Below, piece by piece: positions 53,026-64,000 of a stretch of 64,000 nt of DNA. A program made the position numbers and the translations under genes. The stretch is from Holacanthus passer. Taxonomy: Eukaryota > Chordata > Actinopteri > Pomacanthidae. Numbering within the stretch: the stretch's first letter is position 1; each line of letters begins with the position of its first letter. The notes beneath the pieces were generated by a model. The model did no database searches, was not told the DNA's origin, and saw only the letters and a list, made by a program, of their open reading frames with translations. The DNA is taken from contig JAFREQ010000014.1 of the NCBI GenBank assembly GCA_025331565.1, positions 9,442,501 through 9,506,500 on the forward strand, in the 5' to 3' direction.

Positions 53026-54323
53026 TCATCTTTCTAAGAAATGTCACGGCAATAAAATACTATTTTCCCCCCATGAATTTACTCATTTCGACAATCAACA
53101 AATCACAGCTCTCCTTCATATTTTCCATTCGCATGCGGCCCAGCCCGTCTGCTCCTTATTCACACTCCGCATGCCCTCATTTGCCTTCACATCGGTCAAA
53201 ACACTTACTTCATTTTGCGCTGATGGGCCGATGGTGGTGTATCAGCTATCAGAGGGGGGACCAGCGTGTCTGACGGTTTATACACCTGCACCAGTAGCGG
53301 CTGTGTGTGATAGCTGATATGCCCTCATGGCAAGTTTGTTCTCCTCGGACATGCCTCTGACTTTCTGAAAACACACGCAGAGACATCAAAGATCGGAGCA
53401 TAAACAGATTCTCCTCCTCCTCCTCCTCGCTGTGTAAATACGTGCGCACGTGTACGTATGTGTGTACATATCCTTCGTTCATAATGCTAACAGAATTGAA
53501 TGATTGTCTTTATTTATGCGGCGCTTTTCAAAACCCACTCGTAAAAATGATAAAAAATAACTCGTAAAATCAACAGCGGCTGATAAAAAAAGAAATAAAG
53601 ATAGAAACCAGAGATGTGAGGCGACAGGCCTAATAAACTCACCGACGCTCTGTGTGTGTTTTTCTTGAGGAGGCGTAATATCAAATATAAATACTGACAT
53701 AAAGTACTCCCATCCTGCTCTGTCTTTTCTTATTATAACAAATATTTCCTTAAAGGTTTTGAAAGGCCTATGTTGTGTGTGTGCGTGTGCATGTGTGTGT
53801 GGCAAGGTGAGTGTGTATTAAGTTTATTCATCATCTTGTTAGGTGTATTTCACATTAATTGCACACCAACATCACTCATAAAAACTGACCCACACCACAC
53901 ACGCACACACACACACGCACACACACCATTTGAAAGGCTGTGACAGCAAATATTTGCCCATATGTGGGGGCAGCTTGTCGGTTTTGCCCAGAGTAAACAC
54001 GCCAGCGTGAATATGGAATAATAATGTGGCGCGTTTCAGCAGCTGCTTGGTCACAGCCTGTTTACAGTGTTGGAGGGTTCTCTTAAGCACTAATTTGTCA
54101 CTGTCAGCTTTCTCACACTTTATGTGCGTTTTTTTTTTTTTTAAAGTGTGAAGGCCAAACTGGAAGCTCAAAGAGTGTGTTTTGATTCTATTTTGAGGGT
54201 GTTTGTGAGATGATATGGATTGTGTATGTGCTGCTGTGTGTGCATGGGTTTTGTGGGTTTGTGTGTGTCTACCAGTAAATGTAAGTGGTTCTGTGTATTT
54301 CTGTGCATATTTCTATATATATT

Positions 54324-54325
<2 letters not shown>

Positions 54326-54366
<41 letters not shown>
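54326..54366 (+). repeat. TG microsatellite ending in GCGCGC
   Basis: About 17 TG units then three GC units, alternating purine-pyrimidine throughout. Confidence 0.95.
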
Positions 54367-55204
54367 CATAGTTCTCTGGCTAAGTAAGTTCGGTAAATGA
54401 CAAGAAACGGGTCTTGTGTGTGGAGGTAAATACACAGCCGTCCTGGCTGGTTAATACACGGTTCAGCTCTGTAATCAGTACCTCAGCAATGCACAACACT
54501 GACAGCAGATTTATTATCCTGTGTGTGTGTTTGCCAATTTATTTATTTTTTTTAAAACACATGCCCTTGTGTGTGTGTGTGTGTCATTCTCTCCTCTTAT
54601 CTGTCGACCTGCCTCTTGCACATATCTATTTTTGAGTGTATGTGTGTGTGTGCGTGTGTGTGCGTGTGTGCATGTGCTCGCATCTCCTGTCTGCATGTGT
54701 TTGTGTGTTTTGTTGGTGAAAGATTTACACAGCAGTGTCTCACCTCCATCAGTCAGGTCTTGTCTTGTCTCAGTCTGCCATGTAACTGAGACGAGACATA
54801 TGCACAGTGCTTCTTTACTGTACACACTGTAACCCTGCCATTAACCTGTGTGATGCAATGTGCAGGCCTTGTTTTAACTCTGAAGACAGAATAGTCAAAC
54901 AGCAATCATGAAACAACATCATGTATATAAAAATACATATTATATCTTGGATGTCAACATTACGTTTAATGATGAGCATTTGCCAGCAAAAGCAGCATAA
55001 ATTCAATCTGTTGGATTAGAGAAATGTATCTAAAGTGAGATGGGGCCGTTGTATATTGTGCATAGGGTGTGTTTACATACATGATACATACCATGATCAT
55101 GTTTTCATGTTCATTGGTTTTACTGGTTTTATTGGTTTGCTTTACATTTCTGTCTTTATCGAGCATCTCTTTATCTATTGTCGCCCATCTTTCTCTGTCT
55201 GAAG

Positions 55205-55298
55205 GCAAATCAAGTCTCCTAACATCCAGAAGCAGACGGTGCCCGGTGAGATGAGGAAAGACGCCCTGGCTGACGGACATCCACACTCTTTATCGCAG
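55205..55298 (+). CDS. erc2: ERC exon 9 of window, shortened and diverged
   Basis: This 94-base exon takes one base to finish the Arg codon of exon 8, then codes 31 residues and ends in phase 0. The acceptor ends CTCTGTCTGAAG; the donor is the weaker GTTTGA. The peptide reads QIKSPNIQKQTVPG, then EMRKDALADGHPHSLSQ. The start matches the family QVKDQN and the end resembles RREDSMADNSQHLQ, but about 14 residues of the basic KKVANLKH to EKKKNAQ stretch are missing. Phase fit on both sides and the two matching ends support it. Confidence 0.78.
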
Positions 55299-55774
55299 GT
55301 TTGAATATGTGTGTTTGCGTGCGTGCACGTGTGTACATCCCTTGGCCTCTAGTTTTGCTCTTCATCACCTCTTCATCCTCTCACATCTTTTGCAAGCCGC
55401 TCCTCAGAAAGTCATCTTATACTTTACATTTCTCTACATTTCTTCTCACTCACTCCTTGTATACATTTCCTCTTCGGAGAGCCCCGTTCCAGTCTTTCAT
55501 GCCTCTCGCCCTCCCTCCCTCAGTGCATCTCGGAGTTGGTCCTAAGTGGAAGAGACAGGCATTTAGTCCAGCAGAAATCAGCTCCATACGCCAGCCGGGA
55601 GCTGTGGCATAATGGCTCACATGGGAACAAGTGAGTCTAGTCAGGCAGGAGAGAGATTCTTGATTGATGTAATTCCATGTGTTATCATATATTGATGGGA
55701 GATAATCAATATCAAAACTTATGGATGCTTGTTGGTTGGTCGGTCCACCTCTTTAGTTCATTTTAAAAACTATT

Positions 55775-55945
55775 GGATGGCGATCCCTTGACTTTTCACT
55801 TAGTGCCACCATCTGGTCAAAATTTCACTTTGTTCAACTTTGTGGTTTGCGTCCAAATACTTGAAAAACATTCTCATCACCCTCAGCTATTATTTTTTTG
55901 CCAATTAGCTAATGTTAACATGCAAATCCATTAAACTAATTTAAA
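55775..55945. mobile_element. Fragment of common teleost interspersed repeat
   Basis: The order ACTATTGGATGGCGATC, CTTGACTTTTCACTTAGTGC, CACCATCTGGTCAAAATTTC, CCAAATACTTGAAAAACATT, AATTAGCTAATGTTAACATG and CATTAAACTAA matches, diverged, a repeat I recall as very abundant in percomorph fish. No coding capacity remains. Confidence 0.55.
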
Positions 55946-56942
55946 CATTTTAACAAGAATCCTTTATTTGATTATTTAAAAAAAGGGATCAAATGTGCTT
56001 TGAGTGTTACTTTTTAAAGTAGAAAAAAAAAACCTGAAAGTGATCTCTGGTGAATCGACTATGTCAAAACTTTGGCATTTCTGTTTTGCAATTTCTTCTT
56101 TTTTGTTTCCTTTAGTCAATACCATTTATCTTTGATCCGCTTATCCGTTGGGCTCTGATCCACGCGCGAGTACACAGCTAAACAAAAAGTTGGACAAATA
56201 AGCAAGACCCTGAAAAAAAAAAAAAACAGATCCCGAGAGGCCTATTCATGCAGTAATATAATATATAATAAAGTATGATTACACACAGCAGTTAAAAACA
56301 CAGTATGCATTTTTCATATTTTATGTTTACTCAGCAGTCAGGTTGCATTGTGGCCTCTGTTTTGCTCTCTCTCTCCCCGGCTCGCTCTCTCCCTCCTCTT
56401 ATCTCCGGCTCCATCAGGAACACAGCACGCTCCGAGGGTAAACACAAACAAACAGGGCCTTCCCTTATTGCTCCCTCTCCCCCCCATCCATCCAGGAGAG
56501 TTTATGTGGGATGGAACCGATAGCATCTCTCCGCTCCATCGTCTCCATCGCGCCACGCTGCACTTCACAAACACAGAGAAAACACGCATCGGAAACATTC
56601 ACTTCAAGCCTTCGCACAGGCCTTTTATTTCTCTTTTATCTGTGAAGCCGAGGCATCTCCCCCTTCTGTTTAGAAGGATTGTATAAACTTTTTTTTTTTT
56701 TTTTTTTTTTTAAATCTGGGGACTGTTATAGAAGATAGACACGTTCCAGGAGTTTCATTCATTCTCAGCTTGTTCCCACAGTCTGTACACTTCACTGAAA
56801 CTGTATATGAAACTTCTGGCCGTGCACACATACTTAACATTTTTCGAATCATGAAATGGGGACACGTAGAGGTTGATGCTACACACTGTGTCTGCCTGGA
56901 TCAGGCTATGTGGGTAAGTGGTTTGTATGTCTGTGAGTGTGC

Positions 56943-56944
<2 letters not shown>

Positions 56945-56980
<36 letters not shown>
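56945..56980 (+). repeat. GT microsatellite (left arm of inverted pair)
   Basis: 18 GT units, complementary to the CA run at 57301-57360. Confidence 0.95.
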
Positions 56981-56982
<2 letters not shown>

Positions 56983-57297
56983 AGCTGAGGATCATAGGTA
57001 CACAGCTGCTGGAAATGTGCATTCTCTCACTCTCTGCTAGTTTATTTTAGTGATTATAATCCCTTCATCAAACCAGAAAGGGCCAGACTCCATAATGATC
57101 CTTCCCAAGGGCATTAGGTGATGATTGGTGCTGCAGAGGCAATTATCTTTCCATTTCTCCCCTCTCTTTGTATCTCTCTATCTCCTTTGCCCCTTTTTTC
57201 CATTCTTTATATTCTTGAAAGTCAGCAATATTCTCTTGTTACTAATAAAACTCACATTACACACAGATATGCACTGACACAGACAGACACGTATACT

Positions 57298-57300
<3 letters not shown>

Positions 57301-57360
<60 letters not shown>
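57301..57360 (+). repeat. CA microsatellite, longest in window
   Basis: 26 uninterrupted CA units, then GCACACA. Confidence 0.95.
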
Positions 57361-57361
<1 letters not shown>

Positions 57362-59421
57362 GGGCAGACAGAGCCTTCTGGTCAGGTTTCACTCGGGGGT
57401 CCAGCAATGGCAGCCTCATCTCAGTGGGGTGCGCGTATGAGTGTGTGTGCGTGCGTGCATGTGTGTGTTTCTGTCTGTTGGGCGGGGTCAGACCAGTACT
57501 TGTTGATTTTGGTGCATCGAATTACTGCCCGTCTGTCACATCCAATTACAGCTGTGGACTGCTGACGCACACAGCCTGCCTCTGTACGTGTGTGTGTGGG
57601 TGTTTGTCGCTCACCTCCAGCTGTGTCGTGCTGACGTGACGAGCCACAAGTATCCGCTTGTGATTTGGCCGGCTTGGCACTACTTTCATCACGCTCCCAT
57701 TGCTCCCGTTTTAGTCAGTATCACTGAATTAGTTAGTTAATTATTTTTGTCATGAATGGCCTTTTTTCCATGAAGGAGCCCAGTTTTGCGATATTGATAA
57801 ATCTTGTGAGCTGGCTTGATGCCACTTGCCACATCACTGAGTGTTTATGTGTGATACAGGTGCCAACTCAAAACTCATTTTTTCCTCTTTAATATTTTTT
57901 CAGAGGCAGTTTCAAAAGTCATTCATATGATGTTGCATGTTCCTGGCACTCTGTCACAGACTGACTTTAACTTGACTCTTTTCCATACATTTAGCATGTC
58001 CTTTTTTGCCATCACTGTTTAGCCTGGAGCTCCTTTTTTGCAATACAAAAAAATACTCTATACAGAGTCAGACTTGGTAATAACATCAGACACATGCACG
58101 CTCACGTTGAGCTCCATATATTGACTATATACTGTACGGGCAAAGCCGCAATTGTTTCCAAGCATTTTGAATTCACTGAATTTGCTTTTGCAAGCAGTCG
58201 TTTCTGAAGTGAAATGAGTTTAAGTGTTTGCAACGAGTCTCAGTGAAACATTTTTTTTTTGTTTTGCTTTGTTGCCGTCCGGACATTTTTTTAAAAATGC
58301 GTCTTCATTGCTTCCTACAATTTTCCGACATTTTCTTGCAGCTTGTTGCTTGTACTGTGTCACGTTCATTTGTCTGTGGTGTTGAAGCTCCCAGTAATCT
58401 TCAAAACACCCATTTTGCATTCTGCCATTTTGTTTTTGACGGCACGTAGCTGCTCTCAGTTACAAGCAGTGCAACCGTTGTTATGAAGTGTCCAGTGTTG
58501 CTGCTTCATAAGGTTGCACAAACTGTGGCTATACAAGTGTTTACATGATGTTCCCTGGTCAATAGTTCATATCAGAATTTTTCGCCTTTTATTTAATTTC
58601 CTACATCTGTTTTTGGTTAGTGTGGATTTTGTTCCTGAGTATCCAATTGGCACATCCCTAGTTTGTGTTTTGCAACAAGTGTAACCGAACTCTTTTGTTC
58701 ACTTTGAAAGTGCCTCCTCGTCCATGTGACTCCGAGGCTTCTGCGCCGCTCCCACAAAAGTGCGAACGTGTGAACTCGAAGGCGAGTCAACTTTTGAGGA
58801 GTAGGAGAGAAGTCTAAAAAGAAAAAAAAAAAACAACGAGAGAATCGGAGGGGGGGTTTATTATTTCTGTCCAGTGTTTTCTTTCACAGTTCCATCACCC
58901 AGTGTGGAGAGGGATCCTTTTCCCCCCACTCACCATGGGTGTCAGAGAGGCCACACACAAACTGTGCGTGTGAACGTGCACGGTCTGCTCCACACACCCG
59001 CAATCACGCATGTGCACACTCACACGGATGTCGGCAAAGGTCATAGCACTTACACACTCTCTCTCTCCATCACTTATCACTCTCTTCTGTCTTGGCTGTG
59101 TCTCTTTTTTTTCTAGGAGAAATGTTGTTCTTCTCTCACCGCAGCTTTCGACTTCCTCGAGTCTTTGCTCTGTTTATATTTTACATGGACTGGATTCCTT
59201 TAAGCAAAGGGATCGACAAACACACCTTTTGTCAAATTATCTTTTGCCAATGCAGTATTACTCCGGTGCAACAACATTGAAGATGAGCTTTTAAAAGAAA
59301 ATATACTCAAAGAAAAACACTCTCTCCCCGGCTTGTGCTACTTTGCTTCCAACCCTCCTCCTCGTCCTCCTCCTCTGAACTCCTCTCGCCCCCCCCTCAG
59401 CCTCCTCTTTCAGCTTCCCAG

Positions 59422-59553
59422 GATGCCATGCGGGAGACGGCGGAGAGGATCGGGGAGTTGGAGAGGGCGCTGAGGGAGAGCATGAACACCTCTGCACATA
59501 GGGAGGCTCTCTGGGCGCAAGAGGAGGGCGCCCGTGTTCAGGCCCAGAGACAG
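59422..59553 (+). CDS. erc2: ERC exon 10 of window (optional coiled-coil exon)
   Basis: This 44-codon, phase 0-0 exon is followed by a GTTTAC donor. The peptide begins DAMRETAERIGELERALRES and ends AQEEGARVQAQRQ. It is colinear and equal in length with the ERC1 block DSLRKKDDRIEELEEALRES to AQEESARTNAEKQ, which the common mammalian ERC2 form I recall lacks. Two AGs compete at the acceptor, at 59413 and 59421. The upstream one would shift the frame to an early stop, so the downstream one is chosen. Skipping this exon keeps the frame. Confidence 0.9.
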
Positions 59554-60429
59554 GTTTACCTGATGTTTCACACACTGATTGAGATTTGAGATGCAGCATA
59601 CACATATACACACACTCATACACACACAGATGGTCTCATGCATCCACACACACACATTTAAAACACAGAGCAGGTATCAGCTCATGCAGGACTCAGAAGG
59701 ACCACTGAGAAAATGTGATGAACTTAACTGCACCCCCATGTGGCTGAGAGTGAAACTGCGGGCAGACTCCAGTCAAAGAATGATCCTTAATCACTTAATA
59801 TTTGTCTCATCCAACAAATATCATTATTACAAAATGGATAGTTGTCTTTTGCTTCCTGTCTGTTATTTTCTTTTGTTCTTAATTCAGTTTTTATTCGCTA
59901 ACATGCTGTTGATTATTTTCTCCCACTAGACTGAAATTGAAAACTGAAACAAAAGCTTCCGGCCTTTCATTTTCTGTCTCTCATTAGCTTTTGCATCTTG
60001 AAAATGCATATGTTTAACATATTGAGAGTTTATGCGCATGCAATCAGAATTCATTAACAAATCTGTAGACTTTAGGCCTGTGGCCTTGACGGAGTACAGG
60101 CTGTCCTTTTTACACTCTGCATGTATGTCCTGCTATCTATCTGTCTGACTGCCAGCGTGGTTGGCTCACATCTTTAAGTGGGTCCGAAAAAAGAGTATGT
60201 GTGTGCATTTTACACATGTGCGAGCATAGGTGTGTCTGTGGTGGGAAAGAGAAACAGGGCAAGGGAGTGTGTTTCCTCCTGGTGTGAGCGTGCATTTGAA
60301 TGAGAATGACCTTGCATTACTGATGAGTGCCACAAGTAATACGAGAGCAATCTGCGGTTAAAACGAGAATTAACATTTCGAGGCAGAATGGTGGCTGTAT
60401 TGCTTCAAACGCACATACATGTGCTCCGA

Positions 60430-60441
<12 letters not shown>

Positions 60442-60480
<39 letters not shown>
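60442..60480 (+). repeat. CA microsatellite (left arm of inverted pair)
   Basis: About 19 CA units preceded by a TC run. Confidence 0.95.
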
Positions 60481-60483
<3 letters not shown>

Positions 60484-61169
60484 GACTGAAGCTGATAGAG
60501 AAGAACTTGAGGAGATTGGTGAGCGAGAAAATAAGAGAAGGTCAAACCCAGTTTAGAAGATTCAGCGAGCGCCAGTGTTAACTGTGGCTTGTTTTTTCCT
60601 CTTTTTTTTTTTTTTTTCAATTTCTGTACTTTACACGCTCGACTTACAGCCAGCATGGATACTGTGTTTATCAAACAATATTCTGATCTGCTGTGAAGTC
60701 CGAAAGAAAATTATATTTATGTCTGTGGGGCTTTTCGCACGGATAGAAGGGGATGATTCAGCATTGACCTAAGTTTACCCGTGTGCAGCCAACGAATCAG
60801 GGAAATCCTTTCCTAACTTGTGACACGTTAACACTCATTGACTCCAAAGGCCACAGTCAACTTGCTTTCATTTCAACTCAATCCAGACCCTACACAGAAC
60901 ATAATGAGCCGGCGTACAGTCAAACTGGCGACTGCACTTGACACGTATTGAGAATAGAGTTGCTGTCGCGACTCGAGGAAAAATACCCGTTTGGCCTGGC
61001 ATTCGAGCTGCTCGGTGGTTGATGCACGCTGCTAGGTGCTGTCAACACATTGAACTTTGTGAGCCGGCATGACGTCACCTCATAAGGAGGCAGAGACTCA
61101 ACATGCCATTAACATGCAGTTACACAGTTGTCAGTCAACTGGCGTTCTTGCCTCAGACTCTGGAGGAAT

Positions 61170-61171
<2 letters not shown>

Positions 61172-61211
<40 letters not shown>
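61172..61211 (+). repeat. GT microsatellite (right arm of inverted pair)
   Basis: About 20 GT units, complementary to the CA run at 60442-60480. Confidence 0.95.
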
Positions 61212-61213
<2 letters not shown>

Positions 61214-61739
61214 AGGGACGTTGGGGGGGAATAGAGAGAGGGACAGGTCCTTCTGAAACATCACCTGACCCTGGCACCATTTCAGAGCAGCCCTGCCAGA
61301 CTCACATTCTCACATCCCCCCCTCCCTTTCACTCTTTCCTTGATTTTCTTCTTTCTTCTCCCCTCTGTCCCAGAGTAATCAGTCTCATGATGTGTAATGC
61401 GCTGAAAGTCTTCCATCAGCCTGACCTGCTGAAATGGAGCATGGGTAATGCCCCGGGTCAGATTTCTTCACACCCCCGCTCTCTAAGTCTCTCACTCCGT
61501 CTCTGCCTCTCTCTGTCTCTCGTCTTTCTCCTTCCATCATTTTTGCTGTCTGTCCGTCGTCCCCGGCCCTCGTTCTTTCCCATCTGCCTTCTTAAGTTGT
61601 CTCGCCCAATTATCTCCACGCTCTCTCTCCCTTTCTCTCCATTTCTGTTCCTGTCTCTCTCCCTCTCTCCCCCTCCGTGGCGTTTGAACTAGGCCTTTGA
61701 ACCAGCAACACCGACGCAAACGGACAAGAGGGATTTGGC

Positions 61740-61930
61740 CCTTACCTCTGAGCCCCCAATCAGCTTAGCAACTAAAGGGGCTTTGGGCCAGTCTTAGTGA
61801 GTCTTAGCCTGGCTGGGGGGCTTTGCCTTGAAGTTGAGCTAAATTAGCACGCACAGGCTCACCGCTAAGCTGATTAAGTCCCTAATTTCACTAAAATGCA
61901 TTGTATTCCTTATTAATGATGTGATTGTGA
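61740..61930. promoter_or_regulatory. Candidate conserved non-coding element with long hairpin
   Basis: ATCAGCTTAGC at 61759-61769 and GCTAAGCTGAT at 61864-61874 are a perfect 11-base inverted repeat. Beyond it lies an AT-rich block with homeodomain-like words (CCTAATTTCAC, CTTATTAATGATG) and ATGCAT. The sequence is not simple repeat. Conservation cannot be judged here. Confidence 0.25.
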
Positions 61931-63330
61931 AGCGAGGGCTAGCCTGGGTGGTGGACTAATGGGGGACTGGGAGGTAGGCAGTTGGCGCATGAGGGTTGAT
62001 AGACATGTGGTGGGTGTAAATGGAGTTGTGTGTGCGTGACCCTTGGCTCTCGAGATGAAAAGACTGGCTTCGGATTTTTTCAAGCCTGAAAGAAGACATC
62101 AAACATTAAACACGGTTTGATTCTGGACAGTTGGATGTTGATATTGTTGATATTGGGTATATTAGCTGCAGGATACTACTGGGGTCAGTTGTTGTTGGCA
62201 GGATTATGGCGTGTGTTTTATTTAAAATCAATGCTTGGTCACATTTCTAGGAAGTTATGACTGAAAGTTGTCACTTTCCCACCATTTCAGATGTCTGTAT
62301 TCCCCACTCGCTTCGCTTTTCACCCCTTTCTTCTCTCGCCCCATATGTGATATTCATGAACAGTCAGCGAGCACATTATCTGACATCTGCAAAACACACC
62401 TAGAAAACTGGTGGAGATGGAGAGTGTCCTGAAAATGTGTGAACGATTTGGCCCCTTCATAAAAGAGGCCCATTCCTTTTTTTCATGTCCTACCCCATGG
62501 AGTGCTTTGCTCTAATACTTCTCCTTTGCTTTCTTTTTCTTTGCTCAATTGCGATCCAACACTTCAATATTTATCGTTTGACTATCTGATATCGCAAATC
62601 TGCAAATCATCTAAACTGAGCAAAGGTGCATTCATATTCTGGCAGCCTTGCATAAACATCTGAACAAACCTGCCTAGTACTGCATCCCATTGTAAAGTTC
62701 CTTGTTGTTAGACAATTAGACACTTCCTGTCTCAGGATAATGACGCCCTGAGGTCACATCCTGTATGTCAGACACTCAGGTTGGACATGTAGGCCTGCAT
62801 GGCTGGGGGGCATGTGTGTGCAGAGGGAGGAGATGTAGTTGACGGCTTGAGCATTATTCTCACCTGTTCTGAAGTAGAACCACACTTGAAAGTGAGATAA
62901 AATAAGTGGAGAACGGCGGGAGAGAAGAGGGAACCCTTGTTTCCAGTGCAAGAGTCAGCGGACATATTGTTCAACTGACCTTTGAACCTCAGTAATTTCA
63001 CCTGCTTTTGCACGTCAGCTGGCCTTTTGTTTTCATGCAGTCATTACACCTCATTCCACTATTCCTGCACACATACTCTCTGACATACACACATGCAGAA
63101 AAATGAAAGTGCACATATGTAAGTGTGCAGTATCTGATTACTTTACCATATCCATGTGTACATGTGTGTGACTGTGCATGCATAAGTCTACAATGCATCT
63201 TGTATATTGGATTTCATGTAACATGTTATATGATTTAACATTTACATTTGCGAACAGAGCCATGCGGTTGAGTGTCCTAATGTGTTTCGCTCCCGTTTGA
63301 ACCTGTGTATTTATGTCTCCCCTTGAATAG

Positions 63331-63491
63331 TTGGAAGAGTTGATGGGGGCTTTGGAGAAGACACGGCAGGAGCTGGACGCCACCAAGCTGCATCTGTCCT
63401 CCACCCAGCAGTCCCTGCATGAGAGAGACAGACACCTTAATAGTCTTCGCCAGGAGAGACGCAAACAGCTGGAGGAGATTCTGGAGATGAA
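63331..63491 (+). CDS. erc2: ERC exon 11 of window (coiled coil)
   Basis: This exon starts in phase 0 after an acceptor ending CCTTGAATAG and ends in phase 2 before a GTTAGT donor. The peptide begins LEELMGALEKTRQELDATK, contains LSSTQQSLHERDRHL, and ends QLEEILEMK, whose last codon is completed by the next exon. It matches ERC2 IEELMNALEKTRQELDATK to RRKQLEEILEMK very closely. The following family segment (QEALLAAISEKDANIALLE) is not present in the last 509 bases and must lie beyond the window. Confidence 0.95.
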
Positions 63492-64000
63492 GTTAGTCTC
63501 ACACTGCACAGTATTTATATTTTGTCTATCTGCCTCAATCTACCCTACTTACATATTTCCTTGTTTCAACAGATGTAACTCTTTTCAAATCATTATTGGC
63601 CACATAGAATAATAATCACACACTCTGTAGTTTTGTGCTATGTCCTGAAAAACATCTGTTCAGCTTCTCTCTCAGTAATATGAATTAATCAAACTGCATT
63701 TGCATTGAGATAAAAAGCTTAATGTGTAATGCAGAGCTGTAGTAACTGCAGAGAGCAAACATAAACCACAAGTGTTTGTGGTAGTGACTGCAACACCCAG
63801 CTCGTAAAAGTATATGATCAAGGATCTTTTATTAACACTGGCAAGATTCGCGCTTCATCAGCCACATTTTCATTAGCCTGCACAGCAGCTCTGTCGCTGC
63901 AGCACAAACCTGCGCCTGATGCTGTATTAGGCACGTTTATCCGCTCACCTGTTCACATGTGCGTCTGTGCATGAGTGTTACACTATATAGACATCAGCGC
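63492..64000 (+). other. Start of intron 11
   Basis: This is intronic sequence after the exon 11 donor. I see no exon or recognisable element before the window ends. Confidence 0.75.

Larger units (their letters stand above)
47131..55204 (+). other. Intron 8
   Basis: This 8.1 kb intron includes a 196-codon open frame at 48403-48993 that I do not recognise and judge accidental. It also has a TC repeat (52988-53022), TG repeats (54326-54360 and short ones nearby) and a possible mobile element (51263-52075) with a coding-like minus-strand stretch. Confidence 0.75.
55299..59421 (+). other. Intron 9
   Basis: This 4.1 kb intron contains a teleost dispersed-repeat fragment (55775-55945), a T run near 56690-56712, and oppositely oriented TG (56945-56980) and CA (57301-57360) repeats. 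No second gene was seen. Confidence 0.8.
59554..63330 (+). other. Intron 10
   Basis: This 3.8 kb intron contains oppositely oriented CA (60442-60480) and TG (61172-61211) repeats, a CT-rich stretch (61460-61680) and a candidate conserved non-coding element (61740-61930). No second gene was seen. Confidence 0.8.
1556..63491 (+). other. erc2: ERC2/CAST-like gene, internal 11-exon segment
   Basis: This is the transcription unit formed by the eleven exons listed below. ERC (ELKS/RAB6-interacting/CAST) proteins are long coiled-coil scaffolds of the presynaptic active zone that bind RIM, Bassoon/Piccolo and liprin-alpha. The joined exons give 1514 coding bases, about 504 codons, with no stop. Exon phases match throughout: phase 0 at every border except exon 8/9 and the end of exon 11, which are phase 2. 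The ERC2 assignment rests on residues such as NIRDLEDE, TNQNSDCKQHIEVLKES and EELMGALEKTRQELDATK, and on the absence of the extra segment I recall in ERC1 between exons 2 and 3. Family membership is near certain. ERC2 versus a fish-specific duplicate is less sure. Both ends of the gene are outside the window. Confidence 0.9.

Noticed and set aside
57118..57639. 173-codon open frame on + strand
   Set aside because: Its core is a Thr-His run from the CA microsatellite.
61069..61692. 207-codon open frame on + strand
   Set aside because: Built from a GT microsatellite (poly Cys-Val) and a CT-rich tract (Ser/Leu-rich); no family likeness.
1..64000. Search for CRISPR arrays, operons, phage genes, tRNA or rRNA genes
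   Set aside because: The regular repeats are microsatellites without spacers; gene structure is intron-containing vertebrate; no cloverleaf or rRNA-like stretch was recognised by eye.

Overview
The window is vertebrate nuclear DNA, most likely from a ray-finned, percomorph-like fish. The evidence is an intron-rich vertebrate gene, a very high density of CA/TG microsatellites, and several short dispersed repeats I recognise from teleost genomes. Nothing looks prokaryotic, viral or plasmid-borne. No tRNA, rRNA or CRISPR array was seen.

One gene explains almost all the supported coding sequence: the central part of an ELKS/CAST (ERC) family gene on the + strand, closest by eye to ERC2/CAST. Eleven exons can be placed: 1556-1630, 4302-4457, 6956-7123, 20236-20403, 37454-37591, 42072-42260, 46550-46591, 46940-47130, 55205-55298, 59422-59553 and 63331-63491. 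All have AG/GT borders and compatible phases. Joined, they give an open frame of about 504 codons that runs off both ends of the gene. The 5' part (N-terminal exons and promoter) and the 3' part (last coiled coil and RIM-binding C-terminus) lie outside the window. Exons 1-5 are strongly conserved. Exons 6-9 depart from the usual ERC architecture: a block normally coding a conserved coiled-coil stretch is not found and is replaced by a Pro/Gln/Ser linker plus a 14-codon exon, and exon 9 is shortened and diverged. Exons 10 and 11 return to the family pattern.

The remaining sequence, more than 95 percent, is intronic. Introns 3 (13.1 kb) and 4 (17.1 kb) are the largest. They carry microsatellites, degenerate non-autonomous transposon-like elements (about 11.0, 18.7, 20.5, 28.6, 51.3 and 55.8 kb) and two local tandem duplications (8.4 and 34.2 kb). 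Intron 4 also holds a decayed minus-strand coding remnant (23.5-24.15 kb) built from 14-residue repeats. Two intronic stretches (29.3-29.5 kb and 61.7-61.9 kb) look like possible regulatory elements.

Functionally, the window codes part of a presynaptic active-zone scaffold. The ERC coiled coils link RIM, Bassoon/Piccolo and liprin-alpha at release sites. The unusual middle exons suggest a diverged paralogue or isoform with an altered central rod.
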